Below are positions 34,349-46,794 of a DNA stretch of 64,000 nt, in pieces (within the stretch, counting starts at the first letter, position 1; the number at the start of each line of letters is the position of its first letter). The notes beneath the pieces are model-generated. The model did no database searches. It saw nothing but the letters and a program-made list of their open reading frames with translations, and was not told the origin of the DNA. The stretch comes from Methylocapsa sp. D3K7 (GTDB lineage: Bacteria > Pseudomonadota > Alphaproteobacteria > Rhizobiales > Beijerinckiaceae), in assembly GCF_029855125.1 (NCBI RefSeq), contig NZ_CP123229.1:2772501-2836500 (forward strand), given 5' to 3'. A program made the position numbers and the translations under genes.

Positions 34349-35771
34349 GCTCTTTCGCACGACCGTCTTTAAAATATCGCTCGCCTATCTGGTGATTTCC
34401 GCGATCGGCGCCGGGCTGGTTCTCGGTACGGTCGGCTGGAACATGAAAAATGTGATCGATGAGCAGATCGCCCAAACCATAGACACGAATATTACCGGGC
34501 TGTCCGAACAATATGCGCAAGGCGGCATCCGCCGGCTCGTCAACATTATTCAAAGGCGGACCCGCCGTCCGGGCGCCGGGCTTTACCTGGTGACGACGGC
34601 CGCCGGAGAACCGATTGCCGGCAACATCGCCACTCTGCCGCCTGCGATTTTGGCAAATCCGGGTCTTGTCGAGACGGCCTATCAGCCTCCTGGCGATGCG
34701 ACCGGAAAGCATCGGGCCCTCGTCCGGGTATTTATGTTGGAGGGTGGGTTCCGCCTTCTGGTCGGCCATGATCTGGAGGAAGGCGACCGGCTGCGCAATA
34801 TTCTCGCGAATGCGCTGCTGACATCGCTTTTTTGGCTCATCGTGATTGGCACGCTCGGCGGACTGTGGGTTGCGCGGCGGGTTCTCAATCGCGTCGATGC
34901 CATCAACGCCAACGCAAGGGCGATTGTCGCGGGAGATCTCTCTGGCCGGCTGAATTTGGCTGGCACGGACGACGAACTCGACCGGCTCGTGCGGAATTTC
35001 AATGCCATGCTCGAGCGGATATCAATTTTGATGGCGGGATTGAAGGAGGTCTCCGACAATATCGCGCATGATCTCAAGACGCCCTTGACCCGTCTGCGCG
35101 GTGGCGTGGAACAGGCTCTGCGCACCGCCAAAAGCCCCGAGGAATATCGCGGCGCCCTGGAAAAGGCGCTTGAGGAATCCGACCGCTTGATCCAGGTCTT
35201 TGATGCGCTTTTGAGCATCGCGCGGGCGGAAGCCGGGGCCGGGCGCGAGGGCATGACCGATTTCGACGCGGGCGCCGTTGCGCGGGATGTCGGCGAACTG
35301 TACGAACCGGTTGCCGAAGAGCGCGGTGTCGCGCTCCGTGTTTCCGCCGGAAGCGATCTCACGCTGCACGGAAGCCGCGAACTCGTCGGTCAGGCGATCG
35401 CCAATCTTGTCGACAACGCCTTGAAATATGGCAGCCTGGCTGCGGCAAAGCCAGATGCCAGCGTCGAAATTACGGCGCGGCGAAGCGGCCGCAATATCGA
35501 GTTCGTCGTCGCCGATCAAGGTCCGGGGATTGCGGAAATCGACCGCCCGCGTGTGCTCGGCCGGTTTGTGCGGCTTGAAAACGCGCGTTCGCGGCCGGGC
35601 TCCGGCCTTGGCCTCTCCCTCGCCGCGGCGGTCGCCCGCCTTCACAATGGGAGCTTGCGGCTGGAGGACAATGGGCCCGGTCTTCGTGTCGTTATCCAGC
35701 TTCCGGCGGTACCGGTTCGCCGCGAACCAGAGGCGCCTTTGGCCTTGCCGAAACCGGATGAGGCGGCATGA
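34335..35771 (+). CDS. Two-component sensor histidine kinase
   Basis: 478 residues. Membrane helices at about residues 12-35 and 160-180 flank a periplasmic sensor of about 120 residues. A HAMP domain follows, then HisKA with HDLKTPLTRLRGGV and an ATPase domain (NLVDNALKYG, ADQGPGIAEID, SGLGLSLAAAVARLHNG). It overlaps the response regulator gene and phosphorylates that protein. The signal is unknown; the degP neighbourhood suggests envelope state, an inference. Confidence 0.92.
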   Translation: MALGKLFRTTVFKISLAYLVISAIGAGLVLGTVGWNMKNVIDEQIAQTIDTNITGLSEQYAQGGIRRLVNIIQRRTRRPGAGLYLVTTAAGEPIAGNIATLPPAILANPGLVETAYQPPGDATGKHRALVRVFMLEGGFRLLVGHDLEEGDRLRNILANALLTSLFWLIVIGTLGGLWVARRVLNRVDAINANARAIVAGDLSGRLNLAGTDDELDRLVRNFNAMLERISILMAGLKEVSDNIAHDLKTPLTRLRGGVEQALRTAKSPEEYRGALEKALEESDRLIQVFDALLSIARAEAGAGREGMTDFDAGAVARDVGELYEPVAEERGVALRVSAGSDLTLHGSRELVGQAIANLVDNALKYGSLAAAKPDASVEITARRSGRNIEFVVADQGPGIAEIDRPRVLGRFVRLENARSRPGSGLGLSLAAAVARLHNGSLRLEDNGPGLRVVIQLPAVPVRREPEAPLALPKPDEAA

Positions 35772-38704
35772 GCGATGCCGCGCCCGGCCCCGAAGTGGCG
35801 CCGCCGCTCTGGCAGCGCATTTGTACCGCGCCGCAGCTGTCCGATGGACGCCGCGCCGGGTCTCGCCTCGCCGAGTTTCTCGAGTGGTCCGAGGATGCCG
35901 AGTTGCAAAAACTCGCCGGACAGCCGAATGTCCGCGCCCTTCTCTTGGCACTCGCCGATCATTCGCCGTTTCTCTGGCGCCTCGCGACGGCCGATGTCCC
36001 ACGGCTCGGACGATGTCTTGCCTCTGATCCAGAGACTGTGCTTGCCGCTTGTCTTGCCACCTGTGAAAAAGCCGAGGCGAGCGCCGGGAGCGATGCCGCG
36101 ATCATGCGCGCGCTGCGCCTTGCGAAGCAAGAGAGTGCACTTCTGATTGCACTGGCAGATCTTGGCGGCGCCTTCGACGTGATCGCGACGACGGGGGCGC
36201 TGTCGCGCGCAGCCGATACATTTATCTCGGTGGCCTTGCGGCATGTGCTGCGCGAAGCCGGAAGGGCTGGCCGGCTGCGTCTCGCCGATGGGGATGATAT
36301 CGAGACCGGTTGCGGGCTGGTCATTCTGGCGCTTGGCAAGCTTGGCGCGCGCGAACTCAACTATTCGAGCGATGTCGATATCGTTGTCTTTTTCGATCCC
36401 GAATGCGCGTCGATTACCGGAACCGTGGATCCGGCGACGCTCTTTTCCCGCCTCACCAAGGGGATCGTGCGGCTGCTCCAGGAGCGGACGCCGGACGGCT
36501 ATGTCGAGCGCGTCGATTTGCGCTTGCGTCCCGACCCAGGATCGACAGCGGTCGCGATCGCGCTGCCGACGGCTTATTCCTATTACGAAAGTCTTGGCCA
36601 GAACTGGGAACGCGCGGCCTTCATCAAGGCGCGCCCGGTTGCCGGCAACAAAGCACTCGGCGAGACGTTTCTCGCCAATCTCATGCCGTTCATCTGGCGG
36701 AAATATTTCGATTATGCCGCGATTGCCGACATCGCCGCGATGAAGCGGCAAATTCATGCCTCAAGGGGTCATGGCGAGATTGCGGTCGCCGGTCACGATG
36801 TAAAATTGGGGCGCGGCGGCATTCGCGAAATTGAGTTTTTCGTGCAGACCCAACAGCTGATTTTCGGCGGTAAGCGGCCGCGCCTGCGAGGATCGCGCAC
36901 CCTCGACATGCTGGAGCAACTTGGCAACGAGGGCTGGGTGACGCAGGACGCGGTCGCCGACTTGCGGGCGTCCTATCTGTTCCTGCGGGAGATCGAACAC
37001 CGGTTGCAAATGGTCGACGATGAGCAAACTCAGCGGTTGCCGTCCGACGAAGACACGTTGGGGCGCTTCGCGAGATTTTGCGGCTATGCGCAAAAACGCC
37101 GCTTTTGCAGCGAAGTGACGCATCGCCTGCGGCTTGTCTCGCATCATTATGAGCGCTTGTTTGAACATTCGCCAAGACTCGATGTCGCGGCTGGCAGCTT
37201 GGTTTTCACGGGCGCCACGGAGGATCCCGAGACGCTCGAAACATTGCTGCGTTTGGGCTTCAAACAAGCGGCCCTTGCCGTCGAAACCATCCGGGGTTGG
37301 CATTTTGGCCGCCGCCCCGCCGTGCGCGGCGCGCGAGCAAGGGAAATCCTGACCGAATTGGTCCCCTTGCTCTTGCAAGCCTTCTCCCGGTCGGGCGATC
37401 CCGACGCCGCGCTTGCTGGTTTGGATGCCGCGCTTGCCGGAATGCCAGCAGCCGCCGAACTGTTTTTGGTGCTGAAATCCAATCCTCCGATTTGTGAGTT
37501 GTTCGGAGAAATTCTTGGCGGCGCCCCACGGCTTGCCCGCACCATCATCAGCCATCCGCATGTGCTCGATGCGGCGATCGATCCTGATGTCCTCAGGGCT
37601 CCGCTCGACGAAGACGCGTTCTCCCAGCGGGCCAGTCAGATCCTCCGCCACAAATTCGAAACCGAGGAATTCCTCGACGCGCTGCGCGATTTCGCGCAGG
37701 AGGAATTGTTCCCCATTGGTCTGCGGCTGTGGTCCGGCATGATCGAGCCTTCCGGCGCTGCGCTTGCTTATTCCGCCTTGGCGGCGAGCATTGTCGAAAC
37801 TGCTCTTGCCCATGTCGAACGCGATTTTTCCCGCGAGCATGGAAAAGTGCCGGGTGGCAGGCTGACAGTTTTGGCACTCGGCAAGCTTGGTTCGCGCGAG
37901 ATGACGGCGGCCTCCGATCTCGATCTCATTCTAATTTACGATTTCGATGCCGCGCGGCCGGAGTCGGAGGGTTCGCGGCCTCTTCATGCGGTGCAATATT
38001 ATACAAGGCTGGTCCAGCGTCTGATCTCGGCCCTGACCGTCGCGACGCGGCGCGGACGGCTCTATGATGTCGATATGCGGCTGCGGCCTTCCGGCGGCAA
38101 AGGGCCGCTGGCGACCCAATACTCAAGTTTCGCGGGATACCAAGCCACGGAAGCCGAAACCTGGGAACATATGGTGCTCACGCGGGCGCGGCCGGTCGCT
38201 GGCGACAAAGCGCTTGGCGTACAAACCTGCGACGCCATACGTGCCGTGCTCACGCGCCAGCGCGGCGACGGGTTGCGAAAAGATGTTCATGATATGCGCC
38301 GCCTGATCGCCAAGGAGAAGGGCGAGCAGGATCCTTGGGATCTCAAGCTTGCGGCCGGGGGGCTGATCGACATTGAATTCTTGGCCCAATATCTGTTGCT
38401 GCGCCATGCCCATGCCGAGCCAAGCCTGGTGTGCGTTTCGCCCTTGGCCGTGATCGAGGCGGCGGCGCGGATCGGAAAGCTCAATGCCGAAGATGCGCGC
38501 TGCGTCACGAGCGCCTATCGGTTGCTGACGGATGTGACGCAAATCCTGCGGTTGACCTTGGATATGGGAACAAGCCCGCGCGAGGCGAATGAAGCGGTGA
38601 GGCGGCGCCTTTCCAGAGCCGCCGGTGAGCCGGATTTGAGCGCGCTCGAAAGCCGTCTCAGCGATACCCGCGCGGATGTGCGTGCTGTCTTCGACAAGAT
38701 TCTT

Positions 38705-38716
<12 letters not shown>
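35768..38716 (+). CDS. glnE: Bifunctional glutamine synthetase adenylyltransferase/deadenylase
   Basis: 982 residues, full length. Two nucleotidyltransferase domains are visible: LGKLGARELNYSSDVDIVVF (N-terminal, deadenylation) and LGKLGSREMTAASDLDLILI (C-terminal, adenylylation), separated by helical regulatory regions. It switches glutamine synthetase off or on according to PII and glutamine. It starts within the stop of the kinase gene (ATGA overlap) and its last 12 bases overlap the convergent PleC-like kinase gene. Confidence 0.96.
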
Positions 38717-41065
<2,349 letters not shown>

Positions 41066-41270
41066 ATTCAGGCCCCCATCGAAACTGACCGGAGTGATGT
41101 GCCGCACCTCTCCGAATCGAGACCATCAAAGTCTCCCTTTTGTGTTTTGTCCAGAGATTAATGAAAAATGAATGCAGATTTGATCACCCTGCCGGAAGAT
41201 CCGCGATCTGCTTCTTGCGCGATGAACATATGGTGAGGGCTGATCTGAATCTGGCGCAGGCCGCTCTTTT

Positions 41271-42098
41271 CTATCCGGGCTCGACCTCTGTTTCGATGCC
41301 GAGCACTCGTTCGAGCACGCCTGCGGGATCCCGGTCTTTCATCAGGGCGGTTCCCATGAGGACGGCCTTGGCGCCCGACTTTCCCATGCGTTCGAGATCC
41401 TCGGCGGTGCCAAGCCCGCCTTCCGCAACCGCGAAAATCTTTTCCGTGGGCACCAGCGGCAACAGCGCTTCGCAGGTGCCGGGCTTGAGCGCAAAACCAT
41501 GGATGTCACGATTGGTGACGCAGATGAAATCGGCGCCCGCGGCAAGCGCCTGGTCAAGCTCGGTCTTGGTATGGACCTGGACCAGCGCATCCAGCGCGAT
41601 GGCCGTGGCCCGTTCGATAAACCCAGCGAGTTGTTCGCCGAGCAGACTGACCGACAAGATCACCGCATCCGCGCCGGCCAGACGTGCTTCGAGCATCTGA
41701 TAAGGATCGGCCACGATGTCTTGCGCGAGGACGGGAATCTGGACCGCGTCATGCACCGTGGCAAGATCCGAAAAGGAGCCCGCAAAAGTGCGCCGCTCGA
41801 CGGCAACGGAGAGGCAAACCGCGCCCACCGCCTCGAAATCCTCGGCCAGGTCTTTGTAAGGGATGATTTTTCGAAACGAACTGTCGAAGGGCGAGCCTCC
41901 TTTCAATTCGGCGATGACACCTGGCTTACCCGACGCCTTGAAATGGGCCGCCAGCGCGCCTTGAAAGCCACGCGTCATAGGCATTTCGCCGATCTTTCCC
42001 TGGAGTTGACCCAGCGAGCGTTTTGCCTTGGCTTTGTTCACCTCCCCCAGTCGCTGCGCGAGGAAGGGCCCAAGGAGACTCCCTTCAGGCAGCTTCAT
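41271..42098 (-). CDS. TrpC-fold protein with lost catalytic residues
   Basis: 275 residues, an indole-3-glycerol phosphate synthase-like TIM barrel. The phosphate and substrate regions remain (VIAELKGGSPF, ADPYQMLEARLAGADAVILS, VTNRDIHGF, MGTALM). But the catalytic Lys of the LRKDF motif is Gln (PVLAQDIVAD), the catalytic Glu of VEVH is Gln (LVQVH), and the Ser of SESG is Ala (FAVAEGGL). It is therefore unlikely to make indoleglycerol phosphate and probably has another role. It is not in a trp operon and is divergent from a Rieske ferredoxin gene. Standard pipelines would call it trpC. Confidence 0.8.
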   Translation of the reverse strand: MKLPEGSLLGPFLAQRLGEVNKAKAKRSLGQLQGKIGEMPMTRGFQGALAAHFKASGKPGVIAELKGGSPFDSSFRKIIPYKDLAEDFEAVGAVCLSVAVERRTFAGSFSDLATVHDAVQIPVLAQDIVADPYQMLEARLAGADAVILSVSLLGEQLAGFIERATAIALDALVQVHTKTELDQALAAGADFICVTNRDIHGFALKPGTCEALLPLVPTEKIFAVAEGGLGTAEDLERMGKSGAKAVLMGTALMKDRDPAGVLERVLGIETEVEPG

Positions 42099-42317
42099 GG
42101 TTGAAAACGCCTGGCACGCTTTGAGCCGAGACGGGATGGCATAGGGATGGTGTTCACCGTACGGTCCCTCAATGAAGTTCGCACCCGCAGCATGACATGT
42201 TGCGCGAATTTTGGCCAGTCGTTGCGGCGCCGGCGCGAGCGACCTTCTGCCCTATTGTCTTGCCGCGAAAGAATGCCGACCATGGCAAAGGGCTCCGGCT
42301 TTTTCATGGGATTTTTG

Positions 42318-42650
42318 ATGTTCACCAGAGTGTGCAAAGAAGACACGATCGCCGAGGGTGGCATGCGGATCGTGATCGCCGATGCCCATGTCATCGTTTT
42401 GGCGTGGCCGGAAAATGGCGTGATCAAAGCCTTTCAAGGAGTATGCCCGCACACCAATACGCCATTGGCCGAAGCCGAATTCGACGGCACCGTGCTGACC
42501 TGCCCCAGCCATGCTTGGACGTGGGATATGAACTCAGGCGATCCCATTCACCCGAAGGAAAGCGCGCTTGCCGAATATCCCATCAAAATCGAGGATGGGA
42601 TTGTTTACATCGATACGGAAGGAGTTTCGCCGCTCTTTGCGGCGCCATAA
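42318..42650 (+). CDS. TmoC-like Rieske [2Fe-2S] ferredoxin
   Basis: 110 residues from the ATG at 42318, chosen because the length and N-terminus (MFTRVCKEDTIAEGGM) match T4MO/TmoC-type ferredoxins; in-frame ATGs at 42282 and 42306 are possible. The cluster ligands are CPHTNTPL and CPSHAWTW (Cys-x-His ... Cys-x2-His). Such ferredoxins pass electrons to diiron or Rieske oxygenases. No oxygenase or reductase is adjacent. The divergent TrpC-fold gene, 219 bases away, is its only close partner. Confidence 0.85.
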   Translation: MFTRVCKEDTIAEGGMRIVIADAHVIVLAWPENGVIKAFQGVCPHTNTPLAEAEFDGTVLTCPSHAWTWDMNSGDPIHPKESALAEYPIKIEDGIVYIDTEGVSPLFAAP

Positions 42651-42681
42651 TCGTCTTTTCGCGAGCCGCGAAGATGGGGCG

Positions 42682-43356
42682 CTAAATATCCTCGGTCACG
42701 AGGACGATGGCGAACCCATCGTAGCCTTTCGCGCCCACGGTTTGAATTGCCGTCGCGCTGACACGCGGCTCGGCGGCCAGGATCTCATTGAAACGGCGGA
42801 TGCCCATAATATCGGGATCGCGGCTTTTCGTGTCGACGATCCTGCCATCGCGCACAACATTGTCGACGAGGATCACGCTACCCCGCCGCGACAATTTGAG
42901 CGCGAATTCGAAATACTCCGGGATGTGTTGCTTGTCGGCGTCAATGAAGGTGAAATCGAAGGCGCCATTACCTTCGGAGGCAAGCTCCGGCAGTACGTCC
43001 AGGGCTCGGCCCAAGCGCAGGTCAACGAGAGGATCCAAGCCCGCGCGCGAGATATTTTTCCTTGCAATGTCGGCATGCCTCGGATCGGCTTCGATCGTCA
43101 CGATGCGGCCGCCTTCCGGCAGCGCACGCGCGAGCCAGATCGTGCTGTAGCCACCGAGCGTGCCGATCTCCAATATTCTGCGCGCACCTTGGATTTTGGC
43201 GAGGAGATGCAAAAATTTTCCTTGGCTCGGAGTGACTTGTATCGGCGGCAGACCTGCCGCGTTGCTCGCCTCAATGGCGGCGTCGAGCGCGGTGTCGGAA
43301 GGGACCAGCGCATCATGGATATAATTGTCAACCGCCGTCCAGAGTGCCTCGGTCAT
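42682..43356 (-). CDS. Class I SAM-dependent O-methyltransferase (COMT-like)
   Basis: 224 residues. The SAM-binding motif LEIGTLGGYSTIWLARALPE, FDFTFIDADKQHIPEYFEFA and VDNVVRDG are typical of the catechol/caffeoyl-CoA O-methyltransferase family, which needs a divalent metal. The substrate is not predictable. It lies 30 bases downstream of pepN and is probably co-transcribed with it. Confidence 0.88.
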   Translation of the reverse strand: MTEALWTAVDNYIHDALVPSDTALDAAIEASNAAGLPPIQVTPSQGKFLHLLAKIQGARRILEIGTLGGYSTIWLARALPEGGRIVTIEADPRHADIARKNISRAGLDPLVDLRLGRALDVLPELASEGNGAFDFTFIDADKQHIPEYFEFALKLSRRGSVILVDNVVRDGRIVDTKSRDPDIMGIRRFNEILAAEPRVSATAIQTVGAKGYDGFAIVLVTEDI

Positions 43357-43386
43357 AGATGATCCTCAAACAGGATGACGGGGCCT

Positions 43387-46059
43387 TCAGCCCAGCGAGC
43401 GCTCGGCGATGTCCTTCACGTCGGCGGACAGGCCCGCCGTGCTGGCGACACGGCGCAACGCCCGCTCGGCTAGGGTGCGGCGTTTGACTTCGAGCACCCG
43501 CCAGCTTTTGAAGGCCGACAGCAGGCGTGCGGCGACCTGCGGGTTTTTCGCGTCGAGATCGAGAACAATCTTGGCGATGAATTCATAGCCGCTGCCATCA
43601 AGCGCGTTGAACTGCGTTGGATTGATGGCCGCGAATGAGCCTGCCAGAGACCGCAGCCGGTTCGGATTGTTGAACGAGAAAGCCTTGTGTTGCATGAGTT
43701 TTTTCACGCGGTCGAGGGTGCCTGGTTCGGGAATCGACGCCTGCAGCGCGAACCATTTGTCGATGACCAGCGGCTCGCCCTCATGAGCATGGTAGAAAGC
43801 ATCGAGCGCGGCCTCGCGTTCGGTTCCCGGACTATGCGTCAAGGCGGCGAGCGCCGCGATCTCGTCCGTCATGGTCGAGGCGGTTTCGAGTTGCCGGGCG
43901 GCGAGCAGCGCGCCCTCGGCCTTGTTTCCGGCGGTCAGGAGATCAAGCGCGGCATTGCGCAGAGCCCGCCCTCCGGCGGCGACCGCGCCGGGCGAATAAG
44001 GGCCGCTGTCGGCGAGCTGTTGGTAATTGGCGAGCAGCGCATCCTTGAGGTCGCGCCCGATCGTCTCGCGAAGCGACTCGCGGGCGAGATGAATCGCATC
44101 CGGGTCAACGTCTTCGCCGATCTCCCGCGCGATATCGGCTTCGCCCGGCAAAGTGAGTGCTTGCGCGATGAAAGCCGGATCGGAGCTTTTTTCGATGACG
44201 ATGGCAAGTGCGCGGCTGAAGTCTTCGTCTCTATGCGGCGCGCTCCCCGCGCGGATCTGACCGGCCGATCGCACGAGCAGGCGGGTGGCATAGACTTGCG
44301 CCGCTTGCCAGCGGTTGAATCCGTCGCTGTCGTGCGAAATGAGCGTGATGAGGTCGGCTTCGCTTGCCGCATATTCGAGCCGCACAGGCGCCGAAAATCC
44401 CCTGAAAAGGGACGGAACCGGGCGGTTTGGCACGTTATGAAATGTGACACGCCTTTGCGCGGCCGAGAGTTCGATCACGCCGCGCGACAGTTCTTCGGCG
44501 CTTGCGCCATCCTGGTTTCCGGTCCGCAGTTCAATATCGCCCTGACCGGGGACGACGAGACCGAGGGCGACCGGAATGACGAAGGGGTCTTTTTTGTCTT
44601 GGCCGGGCGTCGGTTTGCAGGACTGCGAGAAATCGAGGGTGAAGGTCTCTGCCTTGGCGTCGTGAGTTGCGGTCACCGAGACCAGCGGGGTGCCGGACTG
44701 GTGATACCAGCGCGAAAATTCCGTCAAGTCACGCCCGGAGGCTTGGGCAAAACAGGAAATAAAATCCTCGATCGTTGCCGCCGTTCCATCATATTCGTCG
44801 AAATACAGGTCCATCCCCTTGCGGAAAGCGTCGTCTCCTATGAGGACGTTCAGCATGCGGATGATTTCGGCGCCTTTTTCGTAGATCGTCGCGGTATAAA
44901 AATTGTTGATTTCCAAATAAGTGTCCGGCCGTACGTTATGGGCGAGCGGGCCGGCGTCCTCGGCGAATTGCTGGGCGCGCAAGGTGCGGACATCGCCGAT
45001 CCGGCGGACTGCATCGGACCGCATGTCGGCGGAAAACGCATGGTCTCGGAAGACGGTCAGTCCTTCCTTGAGGCACAGCTGGAACCAGTCGCGGCAGGTG
45101 ATCCGGTTACCGGTCCAATTGTGAAAATATTCATGCGCGATCACTGCTTCGATATTCGCATAGTCCATATCGGTCGCTGTCGCGGGCGAGGCGAGGACAT
45201 ATTTGTCGTTGAAGATGTTGAGGCCCTTGTTTTCCATCGCGCCCATGTTGAAATCGGAGACCGCGACAATGTTGAAAACGTCGAGATCATATTCGCGCCC
45301 ATAGACCTTTTCGTCCCATTCCATGGCGCGTTTCAAGGCATCCATCGCATAGACCGCATGCGGTTCCTTGCCGTGTTCGACATGGATTCCGAGCATGACT
45401 TTGTGGCCTGAGCACGTCTTGAATTCGTCGTAAATCGACCCGAGATCGCCGCCGACCAGCGCGAACAAATAAGAAGGCTTCGGAAATGGGTCGTGCCAGA
45501 CCGCGAAATGGCGTGTCGTTCCCTCGATCTCGCCGCCCGCGATCTTGTTGCCATTGGAAAGCAGGAGAGGCGCCTCGGACATCTCCGCTTCGAGCCGCAC
45601 CGTATAAATGCTGAGGACATCGGGACGGTCGAGGAAATAGGTGATCCGCCGGAAACCTTCCGCCTCGCATTGGGTGCAGTAAGCGGAGCCGGAGCGGTAA
45701 AGACCCATCAGCCTTGTGTTGGCCGCTGCATCGATGATGGTTTCGATCTCGAGGACGAAGGGATGTTGCGGCGGTGCGCTCAAGGTGAACTGATCGGGGG
45801 TGACAGACCCATTCCACGCCCCGGTTTCGTGCAAATCCAGCAGCTGCCCGTCGAGGGCGATCTTCGTTGCGGTGAGATCATCGCCGTCGAGGACGAGCGG
45901 CGCCTTGGAGCGCCCCTTGGGGTTCGGGCGGATCCGAAGGCGGGCCAAAACCCGTGTCGCCGACGGGTGAAGCTTGACATCGAGATCGACCTTGTCGATC
46001 AGATAATCGGGAACCCGGTAGTCTTTCAGGCGAACGGGTTCTGCGATATCGGTGCGCAT
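43387..46059 (-). CDS. pepN: Aminopeptidase N (M1 metallopeptidase)
   Basis: 890 residues from the ATG at 46059, preceded by AGAGG; a longer frame to 46182 is rejected because MRTDIAEPVRLKDYRVPDYL is the usual PepN start. The zinc site is HEYFHNWTGNR with the third ligand Glu in LKEGLTVFRD; the substrate motif is GAMENKG. The C-terminal alpha-helical domains of PepN are complete. It removes N-terminal residues from peptides in the cytoplasm. Confidence 0.96.
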   Translation of the reverse strand: MRTDIAEPVRLKDYRVPDYLIDKVDLDVKLHPSATRVLARLRIRPNPKGRSKAPLVLDGDDLTATKIALDGQLLDLHETGAWNGSVTPDQFTLSAPPQHPFVLEIETIIDAAANTRLMGLYRSGSAYCTQCEAEGFRRITYFLDRPDVLSIYTVRLEAEMSEAPLLLSNGNKIAGGEIEGTTRHFAVWHDPFPKPSYLFALVGGDLGSIYDEFKTCSGHKVMLGIHVEHGKEPHAVYAMDALKRAMEWDEKVYGREYDLDVFNIVAVSDFNMGAMENKGLNIFNDKYVLASPATATDMDYANIEAVIAHEYFHNWTGNRITCRDWFQLCLKEGLTVFRDHAFSADMRSDAVRRIGDVRTLRAQQFAEDAGPLAHNVRPDTYLEINNFYTATIYEKGAEIIRMLNVLIGDDAFRKGMDLYFDEYDGTAATIEDFISCFAQASGRDLTEFSRWYHQSGTPLVSVTATHDAKAETFTLDFSQSCKPTPGQDKKDPFVIPVALGLVVPGQGDIELRTGNQDGASAEELSRGVIELSAAQRRVTFHNVPNRPVPSLFRGFSAPVRLEYAASEADLITLISHDSDGFNRWQAAQVYATRLLVRSAGQIRAGSAPHRDEDFSRALAIVIEKSSDPAFIAQALTLPGEADIAREIGEDVDPDAIHLARESLRETIGRDLKDALLANYQQLADSGPYSPGAVAAGGRALRNAALDLLTAGNKAEGALLAARQLETASTMTDEIAALAALTHSPGTEREAALDAFYHAHEGEPLVIDKWFALQASIPEPGTLDRVKKLMQHKAFSFNNPNRLRSLAGSFAAINPTQFNALDGSGYEFIAKIVLDLDAKNPQVAARLLSAFKSWRVLEVKRRTLAERALRRVASTAGLSADVKDIAERSLG

Positions 46060-46232
46060 CGAAACCTCTAAGCTCAGCAGCAGGAGAAAACGGTAAGGAA
46101 TGAACGCGGCGAACATAAGGTCGCGGACACTCCGGCGCAAATTCATCTGCGCGGAACGGCGTACTCCTTCGTCAAAACTCAAGTCTGGACTGACGGACCC
46201 GTTTCCGCCGGCACAACAGGGAAAATATAGGC

Positions 46233-46784
46233 ATGACCTGGAATTTTCAAAAGAGTTTGCTCATCGTGACCACGATCGCCGCTCTGGCGCTGGCGCAACA
46301 TGGATGGGCGCATGGCCCATCGCGTCAAAAAGTGACGGAAACGATCACGATCGATGCGCCTCCCGCGAAGGTCTGGGCCGCCATCGCGAATTTCCAAGAC
46401 TTGAGCTGGCTTCCAGGCGTTGCCAAAACGACGGGGACGGGCGGCAACGAGCCGGACACCGCCAAACGCCAGCTCACCCTGGACGGTGGCGCGACAATCG
46501 ACGAGAGCCTCTACAAATATGACGCCGGGGAGATGAGCTATTCCTATCGGATCGACACGGTTGATGTGAAGGTGTTGCCCGTGAACAATTATTCCTCGAC
46601 CATCACGGTTTTGCCGGCGGACGGCGGGAAAAGCACCGTGGAATGGCGCGGCGCCTTTTATCGCGGCTATCCCAACAATGATCCGCCGCCGGAATTGAAC
46701 GACGAGGCGGGCATCAAGGCGGTCACGGCGATCTACCGCAAGGGCCTCGAGAATTTGAAGCAAAAAGTCGAGGCGGCCAAGTGA
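46233..46784 (+). CDS. MxaD-like periplasmic SRPBCC protein
   Basis: 183 residues. A signal peptide (LLIVTTIAALALAQHGWA) precedes an SRPBCC/polyketide-cyclase-like domain (VTETITIDAPPAKVWAAIAN, WLPGVAKTTGTGG, EWRGAFYRGYPNNDPPPELN). It resembles MxaD of Methylobacterium, a periplasmic protein that aids electron transfer from methanol dehydrogenase to cytochrome cL. No mxaFI or xoxF lies in this window. The propeller gene 10 bases downstream is co-transcribed. Confidence 0.75.
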   Translation: MTWNFQKSLLIVTTIAALALAQHGWAHGPSRQKVTETITIDAPPAKVWAAIANFQDLSWLPGVAKTTGTGGNEPDTAKRQLTLDGGATIDESLYKYDAGEMSYSYRIDTVDVKVLPVNNYSSTITVLPADGGKSTVEWRGAFYRGYPNNDPPPELNDEAGIKAVTAIYRKGLENLKQKVEAAK

Positions 46785-46794
46785 GGTCCTCTTT

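Noticed and set aside
43687..45411. 574-codon plus-strand open frame
   Set aside because: It lies wholly antisense to pepN, whose product is unmistakable; high GC keeps the opposite frame open.
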